27,766 nucleotides of DNA from contig JAEZDJ010000113.1 in assembly GCA_023429565.1 (NCBI GenBank), positions 1 through 27,766 on the forward strand, in the 5' to 3' direction. Source of the stretch: Actinomycetes bacterium. GTDB lineage: Bacteria; Actinomycetota; Coriobacteriia; Coriobacteriales; Eggerthellaceae. Both the position numbers and the translations under genes were made by a program. Shown here piece by piece: positions 15,943 to 24,492 of this stretch (its first letter is position 1; every line of letters begins with the position of its first letter). The notes below the pieces were generated by a model that was not told where the DNA came from, searched no databases, and was given only the letters and a program-made list of their open reading frames with translations.

Positions 15943-17514
15943 TTATTCATAAAGGCCGAGAAGGTCTATAAGCTCGTCCCGGGAGTGCACGTCGAGCTTG
16001 CGATACACATGCCGGATATGGGTCTTCACCGTTCCGTTGGCAATGAAGAGCTCCCTCTCTATCGTGCCCACCGTCTTGTGCTGGGCGAGAAGCAGCAGAA
16101 CCTCCTCCTCGCGAGGCGAGAGGCCATGTTCGCTCGCCAAGCTCTGGCAACGATTCGCCAGCTCCTGCTTCTTCACGACCGCCGTGTCGCCCGGAGTGTC
16201 CTGCCCGCCCAAGAACGTGATGCCCCATCGGCTGGAGAGCTCCTTTTCGGAAAACAAAATCATGGTGGCCGCCACCACCATGATGATGACAAGGGCGCTC
16301 ACCGTCTCCTGAGACCAGGAAAAGCCAAGCGCAGGCGATTCCAAAGACTGCTCAGCCTGACGCCCAAACAGGGAGAAGAGCGCGCGAACGCCCCGCTCTA
16401 TGCCGAACAGCCAAATGGCCGACATGCCATACCGATATGAAAGGTTTGCCATGATCAGCATGATGAGAATGGAAAACGCCGCATACGAAGCACTGGTGCA
16501 GAAGTCCGACACGGCCCGAGAAAGGGGGCCGACGCTTGGCAGGATGAGGAAAGCCGCCACCATGAGGGGCAGCGCGATGCGGTAGATAATATCAAAATCA
16601 AACTTGCCGCCCCGCGCGATGACTCCCGCAAACACGATGGCTGCGACGGCAAGGGTGCCGAACGCCGAGTGCGGGCCGAACGTCGATTGGTACATGGACG
16701 GTTCCTGCAAGCCATATGCAAACGCATAGATAGCCATGAGCAGCACAATCTTCCAGGGAAACGAAAACCTTGTCGGATGCGTGCTGGGCAGCTCGCCCGC
16801 AGGAAGCGTCCGAAAACCAGCAGCGGCCCAAGCAAGCGAGGCCACCGGCATAACCGTCGTGACGACCGCAAGCCAGGGGTCGGCAAGTCCGCGACACAGG
16901 TAGACGACAAACGCCGCCACTATCATCGATGCCGAATAGTACAGAGCGACGCGGAACGGGTTCAGGCATCCGTACAGCTCCGACCACAGCAAAATGACCA
17001 GAGCAATTCCAAAACCCCCCAGCACAACGGCGGGAACAGCCAATGAGCCGGCATAGCCCGGCATGCACAGCGAAAGGAACATGCACATCGTGGAGAGCAC
17101 CAACGATGAGCCCGAAACGACATAGACCCAGCGACGGCCGAAGAACGGCCCGATGCGCTTGGCAAAGGCCGCACAGGAGAAAAGCACGGCCACCATGACG
17201 ATGTCAAACAAGTCGTGGCTTGCGACCTGTGCTGTTGGAAAATCAACGAACGACCCGACGAACACGATCTCTATCCACGCACGATAGATGCCGAGGCCTA
17301 GGAAGCAAAGGGGAATGCGTGGCAGCCAGCCGAACAGAGGACCCAGCAATTTCGGATCCTTTGCAGGAGACACGCCAGACGGACCAGCCTCGCCACCTGC
17401 TGGCATCACCGTTTCCGTGCATTCGTCGCACGCGTCAAAGACGGTTTCGCCATCGCCCGAGACGTGTCCGGTCCGCAGTTTACCGGTGGTGTTCAGAGCT
17501 TCCCCTTTCCCCAA
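15943..17514 (-). CDS. LuxR-family regulator with a 12-segment membrane sensor domain
   Basis: Transcription regulator with a polytopic N-terminal half (about residues 60-440, many hydrophobic segments) and a C-terminal LuxR/GerE helix-turn-helix. The HTH shows LSPREEEVLLLLAQHKTVGTIE and then LFIANGTVKTHIRHVYRKLD (about 462-515). This architecture is abundant in Eggerthellaceae, where such genes usually sit beside respiratory flavin reductases or transporters. Here it is divergent from the Tat-exported FAD reductase, so it probably controls that gene in response to a substrate sensed at the membrane (inference). The TTG start at 17514 has a poor SD and would lie about five bases from the predicted transcription start. 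An internal ATG at 17406 (MPAGGEAGPSG) is a real alternative. Confidence 0.85.
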   Translation of the reverse strand: MGKGEALNTTGKLRTGHVSGDGETVFDACDECTETVMPAGGEAGPSGVSPAKDPKLLGPLFGWLPRIPLCFLGLGIYRAWIEIVFVGSFVDFPTAQVASHDLFDIVMVAVLFSCAAFAKRIGPFFGRRWVYVVSGSSLVLSTMCMFLSLCMPGYAGSLAVPAVVLGGFGIALVILLWSELYGCLNPFRVALYYSASMIVAAFVVYLCRGLADPWLAVVTTVMPVASLAWAAAGFRTLPAGELPSTHPTRFSFPWKIVLLMAIYAFAYGLQEPSMYQSTFGPHSAFGTLAVAAIVFAGVIARGGKFDFDIIYRIALPLMVAAFLILPSVGPLSRAVSDFCTSASYAAFSILIMLIMANLSYRYGMSAIWLFGIERGVRALFSLFGRQAEQSLESPALGFSWSQETVSALVIIMVVAATMILFSEKELSSRWGITFLGGQDTPGDTAVVKKQELANRCQSLASEHGLSPREEEVLLLLAQHKTVGTIERELFIANGTVKTHIRHVYRKLDVHSRDELIDLLGLYE

Positions 17515-17525
17515 TCCCTGCCACT

Positions 17526-17553
17526 ATTGTAGCGAACCTTTTGCACGAAGCAA
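17526..17553 (-). promoter_or_regulatory. Promoter of the LuxR-type regulator
   Basis: Minus-strand -10 box TACAAT (17531-17526) and -35 box TTGCTT (17553-17548), 16 bases apart. Transcription would begin near 17519, almost at the annotated TTG start. Either the mRNA is nearly leaderless or translation begins at a downstream codon. Confidence 0.5.
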
Positions 17554-17747
17554 AGGCGACGCGAATCACCAGAGCCCTGAAAGAAAGTGTTTCTCCTGTT
17601 CACTGTAGGGTGATCAGCAAGGGTGAGGGAAATAACCCCGGAGTTTTGACTGCGGACGAAAGACGTGAGGGGTTCAGCCCGGTATGGTCTTGCCCGGGAG
17701 CCGCACACACAACGGGGGCGGCGTGGGACGATTTCAAGGAGGACATG
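17554..17747 (+). promoter_or_regulatory. Upstream region of the FAD reductase gene
   Basis: This 190-base stretch before the reductase holds an inverted repeat TCAC-TGTAGG-GTGA (17601-17614), which could be an operator for the divergent LuxR-type regulator. It also holds TTGACT (17645-17650), a possible -35 box without an evident -10 partner. The ribosome binding site AAGGAGG is at 17736-17742. No gene is seen here. Confidence 0.3.
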
Positions 17748-19412
17748 ATGAAAGGGAAAACTACGGCACGGGACATCAGCCGCCGTGATCTGCTCAAGTT
17801 CGGCGGCGTTGCCGCAGCAGGCATGGCAGCCGCCGGCGCGCTGACCTCATGCGCGCCGAAAGGCACGGCGGGCGAATCAGCAGGAGGCGTCACCCAAGCT
17901 TCGTCCGGCGAGCAGACCACGGCCGCCGGTCATCTTCGCACCGGGATGCCCAGCTTCCTCGAGCAGCCGGCAGCCATCACCGACATCAAGGACACGCAGG
18001 ATTTCGACGTGGTCGTCATCGGGGCGGGCGCTTCAGGCATCCCTGCGGCGCTCTCGGCCTTTGAAGCAGGTGCACGGGTTGCCTTGCTGCAAAAGGAGTC
18101 ACAGGCCGTGAGCCAAGGCAATTCCGGCAGCGGCATCGACCTCTCCACCAGCGACGAGGCTGACATCGAAAACCTGATTTCTCAACTCATGGCCGACAAC
18201 CAGCATCGTCCGACGCGCGCATTGCTGGAATTGTGGGCCAAGAACTCCGGCGAAGCCGTCAAATGGGTCATAGAAAAATCGGCTGAGGGTGGCGCTCAGG
18301 TGATCGACCAGGGAAACCAGCAGCATGCTCCCCTCATCAGCAAGCATGGATACACCATGAACTTCGTCACCTCGTTCTTCGGTCCGAAACCGTACAACAC
18401 CGGCGACGGCATGCGCGCATTGGCCCAGACGGCGGAAAACGAAGGGGTGGAGATCTTCTATTCAACCCCTGCACAGCAGCTGATCACCGACGAGGCGGGC
18501 AGGGTCACCGGCGTCATAGCGCAGGGCAAAGAGGGGAACCTCCAGTTCAATGCAGGCAAAGGCGTCATTGTGGCATGCGGTGACTACCAAAACGACGAAG
18601 AGATGCTCCATTACTACCAGCCCGACATGACAAACCTCGAACCGAAGCAGACCAACAAGACGGGCGACGGGCACAAGATGGTGGTATGGGCCGGAGGAAA
18701 GATCGAGGACCTTGCCCACACCAAGATGCTCCATGATTTCGATGCCGGCCCGGCCTCCATGTGCGACATGCCGTTTCTGGCGGTGAAGATGAACGGCACG
18801 CGATTCGTGAACGAGACGGTGGAGATGTCTCTCATGAATTGCTACCTGAGGTCCGCCGAGGATGCAGGCAACTACTGCCAGATATTCGACAGCAACTACA
18901 TGACTGCGGCAGCAAGCTGGCCGGGCAAACTGGTGGATCCCGAAGCACTTAAGGTGTACATGCCCGAGGAAAACGTGGAACGTGTCGGCGTGTTCGAGGG
19001 ACAGATCAACACATTCAAAGCCGACACGTTGGAAGAGCTGGCAAAAAAGCTGGAGATCACCGATGCAAAGGCCTTCGTCGAAACCGTCAATCGCTACAAC
19101 GAGGTGGTGGCTTCCGGAAGCGACACCGACTTCGGCAAGCCGGCGAACTTTCTCATTCCCGTTGCCGCTCCCCCCTATTACGGCATCCATCGCCATGTGC
19201 GCATGAGCGCCATCTGCTCAGGCGTGGACATCTCCGACCAGCACGAATGCCTGACGCCTGAAGGAGAGGTCATCGAAGGCCTCTACGCCGTCGGCAATTG
19301 CTCCGGCCACTTCTATGGCGGAATCGACTATCCCCTGACGGTGTTCGGCCTATCGCTTGGGCGCTGTTACACCGAAGGGTACGTCATCGGCCGCATGGTG
19401 GCTGAAAAGTAG
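17748..19412 (+). CDS. Tat-exported FAD-dependent reductase, fumarate reductase flavoprotein-like
   Basis: FAD_binding_2-family enzyme expected to reduce a small unsaturated organic acid or similar compound outside the membrane during anaerobic respiration. The substrate cannot be told. A twin-arginine signal ISRRDLLKFGG (residues 10-20) and hydrophobic stretch end in LTSC35, which fits a lipobox, so it may be a Tat-exported lipoprotein. The FAD motif VVVIGAGASGIPAALSA starts near residue 88. GVIVACGDYQND, MNGTRFVNET and the C-terminal GNCSGHFYGGIDYPLTVFG and GRCYTEGYVIGR blocks are typical of the family. No heme-binding CxxCH is present, so electrons must come from a partner not found nearby. 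Start is the second ATG of a pair, five bases from AAGGAGG. 554 residues. Confidence 0.85.
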   Translation: MKGKTTARDISRRDLLKFGGVAAAGMAAAGALTSCAPKGTAGESAGGVTQASSGEQTTAAGHLRTGMPSFLEQPAAITDIKDTQDFDVVVIGAGASGIPAALSAFEAGARVALLQKESQAVSQGNSGSGIDLSTSDEADIENLISQLMADNQHRPTRALLELWAKNSGEAVKWVIEKSAEGGAQVIDQGNQQHAPLISKHGYTMNFVTSFFGPKPYNTGDGMRALAQTAENEGVEIFYSTPAQQLITDEAGRVTGVIAQGKEGNLQFNAGKGVIVACGDYQNDEEMLHYYQPDMTNLEPKQTNKTGDGHKMVVWAGGKIEDLAHTKMLHDFDAGPASMCDMPFLAVKMNGTRFVNETVEMSLMNCYLRSAEDAGNYCQIFDSNYMTAAASWPGKLVDPEALKVYMPEENVERVGVFEGQINTFKADTLEELAKKLEITDAKAFVETVNRYNEVVASGSDTDFGKPANFLIPVAAPPYYGIHRHVRMSAICSGVDISDQHECLTPEGEVIEGLYAVGNCSGHFYGGIDYPLTVFGLSLGRCYTEGYVIGRMVAEK

Positions 19413-19461
19413 ACACCTGTTTTGATCGCATGGATGGCCCCTCCCCATCCGCAGGAAATCA

Positions 19462-19495
19462 GGGAGCAGCGCAAAAGCCTTTTCGGGCTGCTCCC
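19462..19495. terminator. Hairpin between convergent genes, probable bidirectional terminator
   Basis: GGGAGCAGC (19462-19470) pairs with GCTGCTCCC (19487-19495), with an inner AAAAG/CTTTT pairing. It lies between the convergent reductase and methionine aminopeptidase genes. T tracts are weak on both sides. Confidence 0.5.
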
Positions 19496-19517
19496 GCTCT
19501 TCCGGGCTCGTGACTCT

Positions 19518-20402
19518 TCACCAAGACAAAAGCTCGAAACCGTCCTCGGTCACCATGAGCTGATTCTCCCATTGGGCCGTGTCGCTGCCATCGGCCGTGC
19601 GAACCGTCCAGCCATTGGGATCGCTCATGTCTATGCCTTGCTTGCCGGCATTGACCATAGGTTCAACGGTAAACACCAGGCCGGGCACCAATACCATGCC
19701 CGTTCCCGGTTCGGAGACATGGCTCACAAACGGGTCCTCATGGAAGTCGAGGCCAATGCCGTGTCCACCAAATTCGCGCACTACGCTGTAGCCGCATGAC
19801 TGCGCATAGGCGTTCACCGCTGCACCCACGTCGCCCAACCGTCCCCAAGGCTTCACCGCCGCAATTCCGGCCTTCATGGCCGCTCTCGTCTCGTCCACCA
19901 GACGGCGGCGGTCCTCTGACACTTCCCCAACGCAGAACATGCGGGAAGAGTCAGAGTAGTAGCCGTCCAAGATGGTGGAGCAGTCCACATTCACGATGTC
20001 GCCCTCACGCAAGACGTCGTCTTCTGAGGGAATGCCATGGCAGACGACCTCGTTGATCGACGTGCATACGCTTTTCGGATACCCCTCGAATCCCAAGTCA
20101 GCGGGCATGCCTCCACGTTCGACCGTGAAATCATGAACCCACTGGTCAATCTGCTGGGTCGTCACGCCTGGCTCTATGCGCTCAGCCACATAGTCGAGCA
20201 CGCCAATGTTGATGGCCGCGCTTCTCTTGATGCCCTCCCTGTCCTTCGCCGTCTTGAGCAGCGCACGCGGAGGGACTTCCAGCCCCTGCTCGTGGAGACC
20301 CTGAAGCCGCTCGTCAAAAGCCAAATGACACTTCTTGTACTTCTTCCCGCTACCGCACCAACACTGGTCGTTGCGGCCGGGCTGTCCTTCGCCATCGTAC
20401 AT
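19518..20402 (-). CDS. map: Methionine aminopeptidase type I with N-terminal SEC-C motif
   Basis: Removes the initiator methionine from nascent proteins. Metal ligands of the family fall at the expected spacing: Asp140 (VNVDCS), Asp151 (YYSDSS), His214 (GGHGIG), Glu247 (FTVEPM) and Glu279 (WENQLM). The N-terminus carries a SEC-C zinc motif, GRNDQCWCGSGKKYKKCH (residues 9-26, Cys14, Cys16, Cys25, His26), which in related enzymes helps ribosome or zinc binding. The frame stays open to 20516 over pheT, but the ATG at 20402 with AAAGGA seven bases upstream gives MYDGEGQPGRNDQC. 294 residues. It follows pheT by 80 bases on the same strand and may be co-transcribed. Confidence 0.93.
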   Translation of the reverse strand: MYDGEGQPGRNDQCWCGSGKKYKKCHLAFDERLQGLHEQGLEVPPRALLKTAKDREGIKRSAAINIGVLDYVAERIEPGVTTQQIDQWVHDFTVERGGMPADLGFEGYPKSVCTSINEVVCHGIPSEDDVLREGDIVNVDCSTILDGYYSDSSRMFCVGEVSEDRRRLVDETRAAMKAGIAAVKPWGRLGDVGAAVNAYAQSCGYSVVREFGGHGIGLDFHEDPFVSHVSEPGTGMVLVPGLVFTVEPMVNAGKQGIDMSDPNGWTVRTADGSDTAQWENQLMVTEDGFELLSW

Positions 20403-20482
20403 ATGCCTGTCCTTTCGTTCGCAGCCCATTGTACTCCTGCCGCATCCAGCGTGGTGCCCAAACCTGAACGCATGACGTCCTT

Positions 20483-22978
20483 CTAGCCTCGTACCTCGGC
20501 ACCGGTTGCTCCGCACACCTTCTTCACCAGGCGCTCATGGGCCTTGTCGACCTCTTCGCCCGTGAGCGTTCGATCCGGGGCACGGTACGTGAGGGCGTAG
20601 GCCATCGACTTTTTCCCCTCGCCGACACGCGCGGCATCGCGATACACGTCGAACAGACGCACATCCTCCAGAAGCTTTCCGCCGGCCGATCCCATGGCCT
20701 GGACAAGGCGCTCGTGCGTCACGTCCTCATCCACGACGAACGCCACGTCGATGGACACCGCCGGGAAAGAGGGGACGTCCGCGCTGTCGCGCGCCGGACG
20801 GCTGGCTTTCATCAATGCGTCCAACGAGAGCTCGAAAGCGACGACCGGAGCAACGGCATCGTAGGCGTCCACCGCGAGGGGATGCAGTTCTCCGACCCAG
20901 CCAAGCGAAGCGCCTCCAGCAAGAACCTCGGCCGCACGACCCGGCTGCAGATGGGGAGCTTCATCTGGCCCGAGCGCCTTGAAACGCACCTTCGCGATGG
21001 CGAGTTCGCGCACAAGGCTTTCGACGGCGCCCTTGCCGTCGAAAAAGTCAAACGCGGAAGGAGCGACATTCCATCCCGGATCCCCCATGGCACCGCTCAT
21101 GACGCCGGCGAGCATCTTTTTCTCCCGAGGCTGCTTGCTTCCGTCGCGAGCGCAGAACACCACGCCGACTTCATAGAGCTGCACGTTCCTCACGCCATGG
21201 CTCTGATTGTAGGCGACCGACCGCAAGAGCCCGGGAACGATGCTTTGGCGCATGATGGACTGGTCTGCATTCATCGGGTTGATCAGTTCGACGGCCTCTC
21301 CCAGCCCTTCCTCGGACATGCGCAAGCGCCCAAGGTCACCTGGCTCGGCAAACGAATAGGTCATGGTCTCGTTAAGGCCGCCCGCGCGCAGGGAGAGATG
21401 CAGCTTGGAAAGCAAATGCTCCTCTTCTGAGCGCATCCCCACGCGGCCACGACCGGCCGGCAACGTGGCGGGAATGCGATCCATGCCCCACAGGCGCAGC
21501 ACTTCTTCGTAAAGGTCGATCTCACGCTCGAGGTCGGGACGAAACGTGGGAGCAATGACGGAGAGCACGTCGGGCGTGCTGGAGTCAGAGACGTCGCAAC
21601 CCAGGCGTGAGAGAATGTCAACGATGTCGTCCCGGGGAATGTCGGCCCCCATCATGCCCAGAAAGCGGGGGATGCGGAAGGCCAGGTTCAGGGGTTCCGA
21701 TTTGGCCAACCACTCATCGACGATAGCCGTTTCGCCGAGCGAGGAGGGGCTCACGGAGCCACCGGCCACCTCCACGATGAGGGCAGCCGCAGCAGCCGAA
21801 CGCTCAACGATTCCATGGTCGTCGACGCCACGCTCGTAGCGCATCGAACTTTCGCTGATAAGGCCTAGGTTGCGGCTGGTTCGGCTCGTGCGTCCCGGCT
21901 CAAAGGTTGCCGCTTCCAACACGATGTTCACCGTGTCAGCAGTCACCTCGGTGTCAATTCCTCCCATGACGCCCGCGATGGCCACGGCCCCTCGCTCGGG
22001 CGTGGCAATGACCGTCATGTCGGAAGTGAGCACGCGATCCTCGCCATCGAGCGTGGTCAGAGCCTCGCCTTCTTCGGCAGCGCGGACGAGCAGGTGCGCA
22101 TGGCCCGAAGCATCGGCAAGCTTGTCGAGATCAAAAGCATGAAGCGGTTGCCCAAACAGGAATAGGATGTAGTTTGTCACATCCACGATGTTGTTGACGG
22201 AACGCTGTCCGATGGCGGCAAGCTGCTCGACCATCCAGTCAGGGCTCGGCCCCACCTGCACGCCGCGGATGACGCGCGCCGTGTAGCGTGGGCAGCGCGT
22301 CGCATCCTCAATGGAAACCTCGACCGTCTCGTTGACGGATGCTGCACGTTCGGCGGGTTCAAGCTTGGCAGCCATGTCCTCAAGCGGGTTCCGGCACTCG
22401 GTGCGGTACATGGCACCCAGCTCGCGCGCCATGCCCACAACGGAAAGGCAGTCGGGACGGTTCGGGGTGATTTCCAGGTCGAGTATCGTGTCGGACATTC
22501 CAGCATAGTCGGCGAACGGCATGCCCACAGGAGCATCCTCCGGCAAGATCATAATGCCTTCGTGGTCAGCCCCCAAGCCCAGCTCCCTCGCAGAACAATT
22601 CATGCCACGGCTCACGACGCCACGCAGCTTGGACTTCTTGATCTTGACATCCCCCGGCAACACAGCGCCCACCAAAGCGGTGACGATGTGGTCGCCTTCA
22701 TTGAAATTCTGAGCGCCACAGACAATCTGCAACGGCTCGGGACGGCCCTCTGCGTCGGTGTTCTGCCCGCCGACATCCACGGTGGTTACCCACATATGGT
22801 CGGAGTCGGGATGCTTCTCCTTGGCGAGAACGAGCCCTGTCACCACCTGATCAAAGGCGGAACCCGTCTTCTCGACGCCCTCGACGCCCGTACCGGTGAG
22901 GTCGAGTCGATCGCACAGCGCCTTCACGTCAGACGGCACGTCAACATACTCAGACAGCCATTTGAGAGATACCTTCAT
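20483..22978 (-). CDS. pheT: Phenylalanyl-tRNA synthetase beta subunit
   Basis: Beta chain of the heterotetrameric enzyme that charges tRNA-Phe. It begins MKVSLKWLSEYVDVPSDV and then has the OB-fold tRNA-binding region (GLVLAKEKHPDSDHMWVTTV... VSRGMNCSARELGL). The B3/B4 editing domain follows (LNPLEDMAAK to CPRYTARVIRGV), then the B5 domain and catalytic-like core (IPRFLGMMGADIPRDDIVDIL, PTFRPDLEREIDLYEEVLRLWG). It ends with the ferredoxin-fold anticodon-binding domain (FPAVSIDVAFVVDEDVTHERL... ALTYRAPDRTLTGEEVDKAHERL). 831 residues, full length. ATG with AGAGGAAG upstream; it lies 35 bases after pheS in the T-box-controlled operon. Confidence 0.96.
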   Translation of the reverse strand: MKVSLKWLSEYVDVPSDVKALCDRLDLTGTGVEGVEKTGSAFDQVVTGLVLAKEKHPDSDHMWVTTVDVGGQNTDAEGRPEPLQIVCGAQNFNEGDHIVTALVGAVLPGDVKIKKSKLRGVVSRGMNCSARELGLGADHEGIMILPEDAPVGMPFADYAGMSDTILDLEITPNRPDCLSVVGMARELGAMYRTECRNPLEDMAAKLEPAERAASVNETVEVSIEDATRCPRYTARVIRGVQVGPSPDWMVEQLAAIGQRSVNNIVDVTNYILFLFGQPLHAFDLDKLADASGHAHLLVRAAEEGEALTTLDGEDRVLTSDMTVIATPERGAVAIAGVMGGIDTEVTADTVNIVLEAATFEPGRTSRTSRNLGLISESSMRYERGVDDHGIVERSAAAAALIVEVAGGSVSPSSLGETAIVDEWLAKSEPLNLAFRIPRFLGMMGADIPRDDIVDILSRLGCDVSDSSTPDVLSVIAPTFRPDLEREIDLYEEVLRLWGMDRIPATLPAGRGRVGMRSEEEHLLSKLHLSLRAGGLNETMTYSFAEPGDLGRLRMSEEGLGEAVELINPMNADQSIMRQSIVPGLLRSVAYNQSHGVRNVQLYEVGVVFCARDGSKQPREKKMLAGVMSGAMGDPGWNVAPSAFDFFDGKGAVESLVRELAIAKVRFKALGPDEAPHLQPGRAAEVLAGGASLGWVGELHPLAVDAYDAVAPVVAFELSLDALMKASRPARDSADVPSFPAVSIDVAFVVDEDVTHERLVQAMGSAGGKLLEDVRLFDVYRDAARVGEGKKSMAYALTYRAPDRTLTGEEVDKAHERLVKKVCGATGAEVRG

Positions 22979-23013
22979 GTTAATCTTCCTCTTTCCTGAA
23001 ATCCGCGGTCCGT

Positions 23014-24075
23014 CTAAAACTGCCGCAGAAACCGCATGTCACCCTCCAGAAGCATGCGGAGGTCGGGGACGTTGTACTTAAGGCAGGCAATGCGCTCGAC
23101 GCCCATGCCAAAGGCAAAGCCTGAGTACACCTCAGAATCGATGCCGGTGTGTCCGAACACATTCGGGTCCACCATGCCGCATCCAAGGATTTCCAGCCAG
23201 CCGGTTCCCTTGCAGAAGCGGCAGCCCTCCCCATGGCATATGCCACAGCTCACATCGACTTCGGCCGATGGCTCGGTGAAGGGGAAGTAGTGTGCACGGA
23301 ATCGCGTCTTGCGATCTTCCCCAAACATCTGTCGACAGAAGAAGTCGAGCGTGCCCTTCAGGTCACCGAACGTGATGCCCTTGTCGACAACCAGTCCTTC
23401 AACCTGCGTGAATTGGGGGAGATGGCTCGGGTCCGCCACATCCCGTCGATACACTTTCCCCGGCGCGATGATATAGATGGGAGGATCTTGCTGCTCCATG
23501 ACGTGCACCTGGACGCCGGAAGTCTGCGTGCGCAGCAACACCTCCGATTCTCCCCGCACATGAGCGACGTCGCCTGAGCGATCCCTCACATAGAACGTGT
23601 CTGCCAAACCGCGCGACGGATGGTCGGCGGGAGCATTCAGCGCTTCGAAATTGTAATAGTCGGTCTCAACCTCCGGCCCCTGCGCCACCGTATACCCGAT
23701 GCCGAGGAATATCTCGGCGATCTCATCGGTTATGCGGCTAATGAGATGGCGTGTTCCCAGTTGCTGAGCGCGACCAGGAAGCGTCACGTCCACCGCGCTG
23801 GCATCCATCTTCGCCGTCAACTCGGCTGCAGCCAACTCTGATTTTCGCGCGGCAAGCGCGTCTTCGATGGACGAGCGAACCTCGTTCAGCGTCTTGCCCA
23901 GCGCAGCGCGTTCCTCTTTGGGAACCTGGCCCATCGAGCGCAAATACCCCGTCAGAGTACCCGACTTCCCAAGCACCGACACGCGAACCTGCTCGAGCGC
24001 AGCAGTCTCGTCCGCACGCTCGATGGCGGCAAGCGTGCCAGCCTCGAGCGCCCTGAGATCGTCCATCGTCGCCAT
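23014..24075 (-). CDS. pheS: Phenylalanyl-tRNA synthetase alpha subunit
   Basis: Catalytic class-II aminoacyl-tRNA synthetase subunit. An N-terminal coiled coil (about residues 5-85) precedes motif 2 (GKVYRRDVADPSHLPQFTQVEG) and motif 3 (GFAFGMGVERIACLKY). A four-cysteine knot, CGICHGEGCRFC, sits before GTGWLEILGCGMVDPNVF and probably binds zinc, as in many bacterial PheS proteins. The ATG at 24075 has GGAAGG about nine bases upstream; a TTG three codons earlier is possible. 353 residues. It lies 43 bases after the terminator of a T-box leader and is co-transcribed with pheT. Confidence 0.96.
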   Translation of the reverse strand: MATMDDLRALEAGTLAAIERADETAALEQVRVSVLGKSGTLTGYLRSMGQVPKEERAALGKTLNEVRSSIEDALAARKSELAAAELTAKMDASAVDVTLPGRAQQLGTRHLISRITDEIAEIFLGIGYTVAQGPEVETDYYNFEALNAPADHPSRGLADTFYVRDRSGDVAHVRGESEVLLRTQTSGVQVHVMEQQDPPIYIIAPGKVYRRDVADPSHLPQFTQVEGLVVDKGITFGDLKGTLDFFCRQMFGEDRKTRFRAHYFPFTEPSAEVDVSCGICHGEGCRFCKGTGWLEILGCGMVDPNVFGHTGIDSEVYSGFAFGMGVERIACLKYNVPDLRMLLEGDMRFLRQF

Positions 24076-24118
24076 ATGCCTCAACCTTCCATCCGCCAGC
24101 CCCGTCGGGACCCTTTAC

Positions 24119-24165
24119 AAAAAAAAAGCCTTCTCCGCCCTTGCATCCAAGGACGAGAGAAGGCT
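24119..24165 (-). terminator. Regulated terminator of the T-box leader
   Basis: On the minus strand AGCCTTCTC (24165-24157) pairs with GAGAAGGCT (24135-24127) and is followed by nine T residues (24127-24119). The 5' strand lies immediately after the T-box sequence, as expected for mutually exclusive terminator and antiterminator folds. Confidence 0.9.
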
Positions 24166-24455
24166 CTCGCGGTACCACCTCGGTTGACGGATCACACTCA
24201 CGCCAATGCCGACGACGCGTTCGGCGCCTTCGAATGACATGACGGTTGAACCGCCCGCTCGTTTCGCCCTGTGACGGGAGCTCCCGGCAAAGCCTACTGC
24301 ACGTCCGCGCTTTCACGCCCCGCCTTCAACCCTGCTGCTCGGAAGGGAATCGCCGCGCGCTCTCCCGGATTCTTCCAGCCAAGGAACCCGTCTCTGCCGA
24401 AGAGGCCTGCACGACGCTGTCTTCATCAACGCATTTGCCTTATTCAATGTTGTAC
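24119..24455 (-). ncRNA. T-box leader (tRNA-Phe-sensing riboswitch) of pheST
   Basis: The invariant T-box AGGTGGTACCGCG is at 24180-24168 on the minus strand, followed by the antiterminator 3' half CGTCCTTGG and the terminator. Towards the 5' end, GATGAAGACAG matches the base of stem I, and CAGAGACGGGTTCC the distal AG-bulge side. Two UUC triplets on the 3' side of stem I (24344-24342 and 24349-24347) are candidates for the phenylalanine specifier codon; I cannot decide between them by eye. Uncharged tRNA-Phe binding would favour the antiterminator and so switch on pheST. Confidence 0.9.
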
Positions 24456-24461
24456 GAACGA

Positions 24462-24492
24462 AGTATAGCGCAGGAAACCCCGCCCGGCGCAA
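24462..24492 (-). promoter_or_regulatory. Promoter of the pheST T-box transcript
   Basis: The minus strand has an excellent -10 box TATACT (24467-24462). The best -35 match is TTGCGC (24492-24487), with a long 19-base spacer. Transcription would begin near 24455, at the expected 5' end of the T-box. Confidence 0.55.

Noticed and set aside
15814..16440. Plus-strand open frame opposite the LuxR helix-turn-helix, with an AGGAG before an internal ATG near 15873
   Set aside because: The minus-strand helix-turn-helix is unmistakable across this stretch; the SD-like AGGAG appears fortuitous.
20537..21430. Plus-strand open frame of 297 codons inside pheT
   Set aside because: Entirely antisense to a conserved pheT coding region, no family resemblance and no fitting SD; composition explains it.
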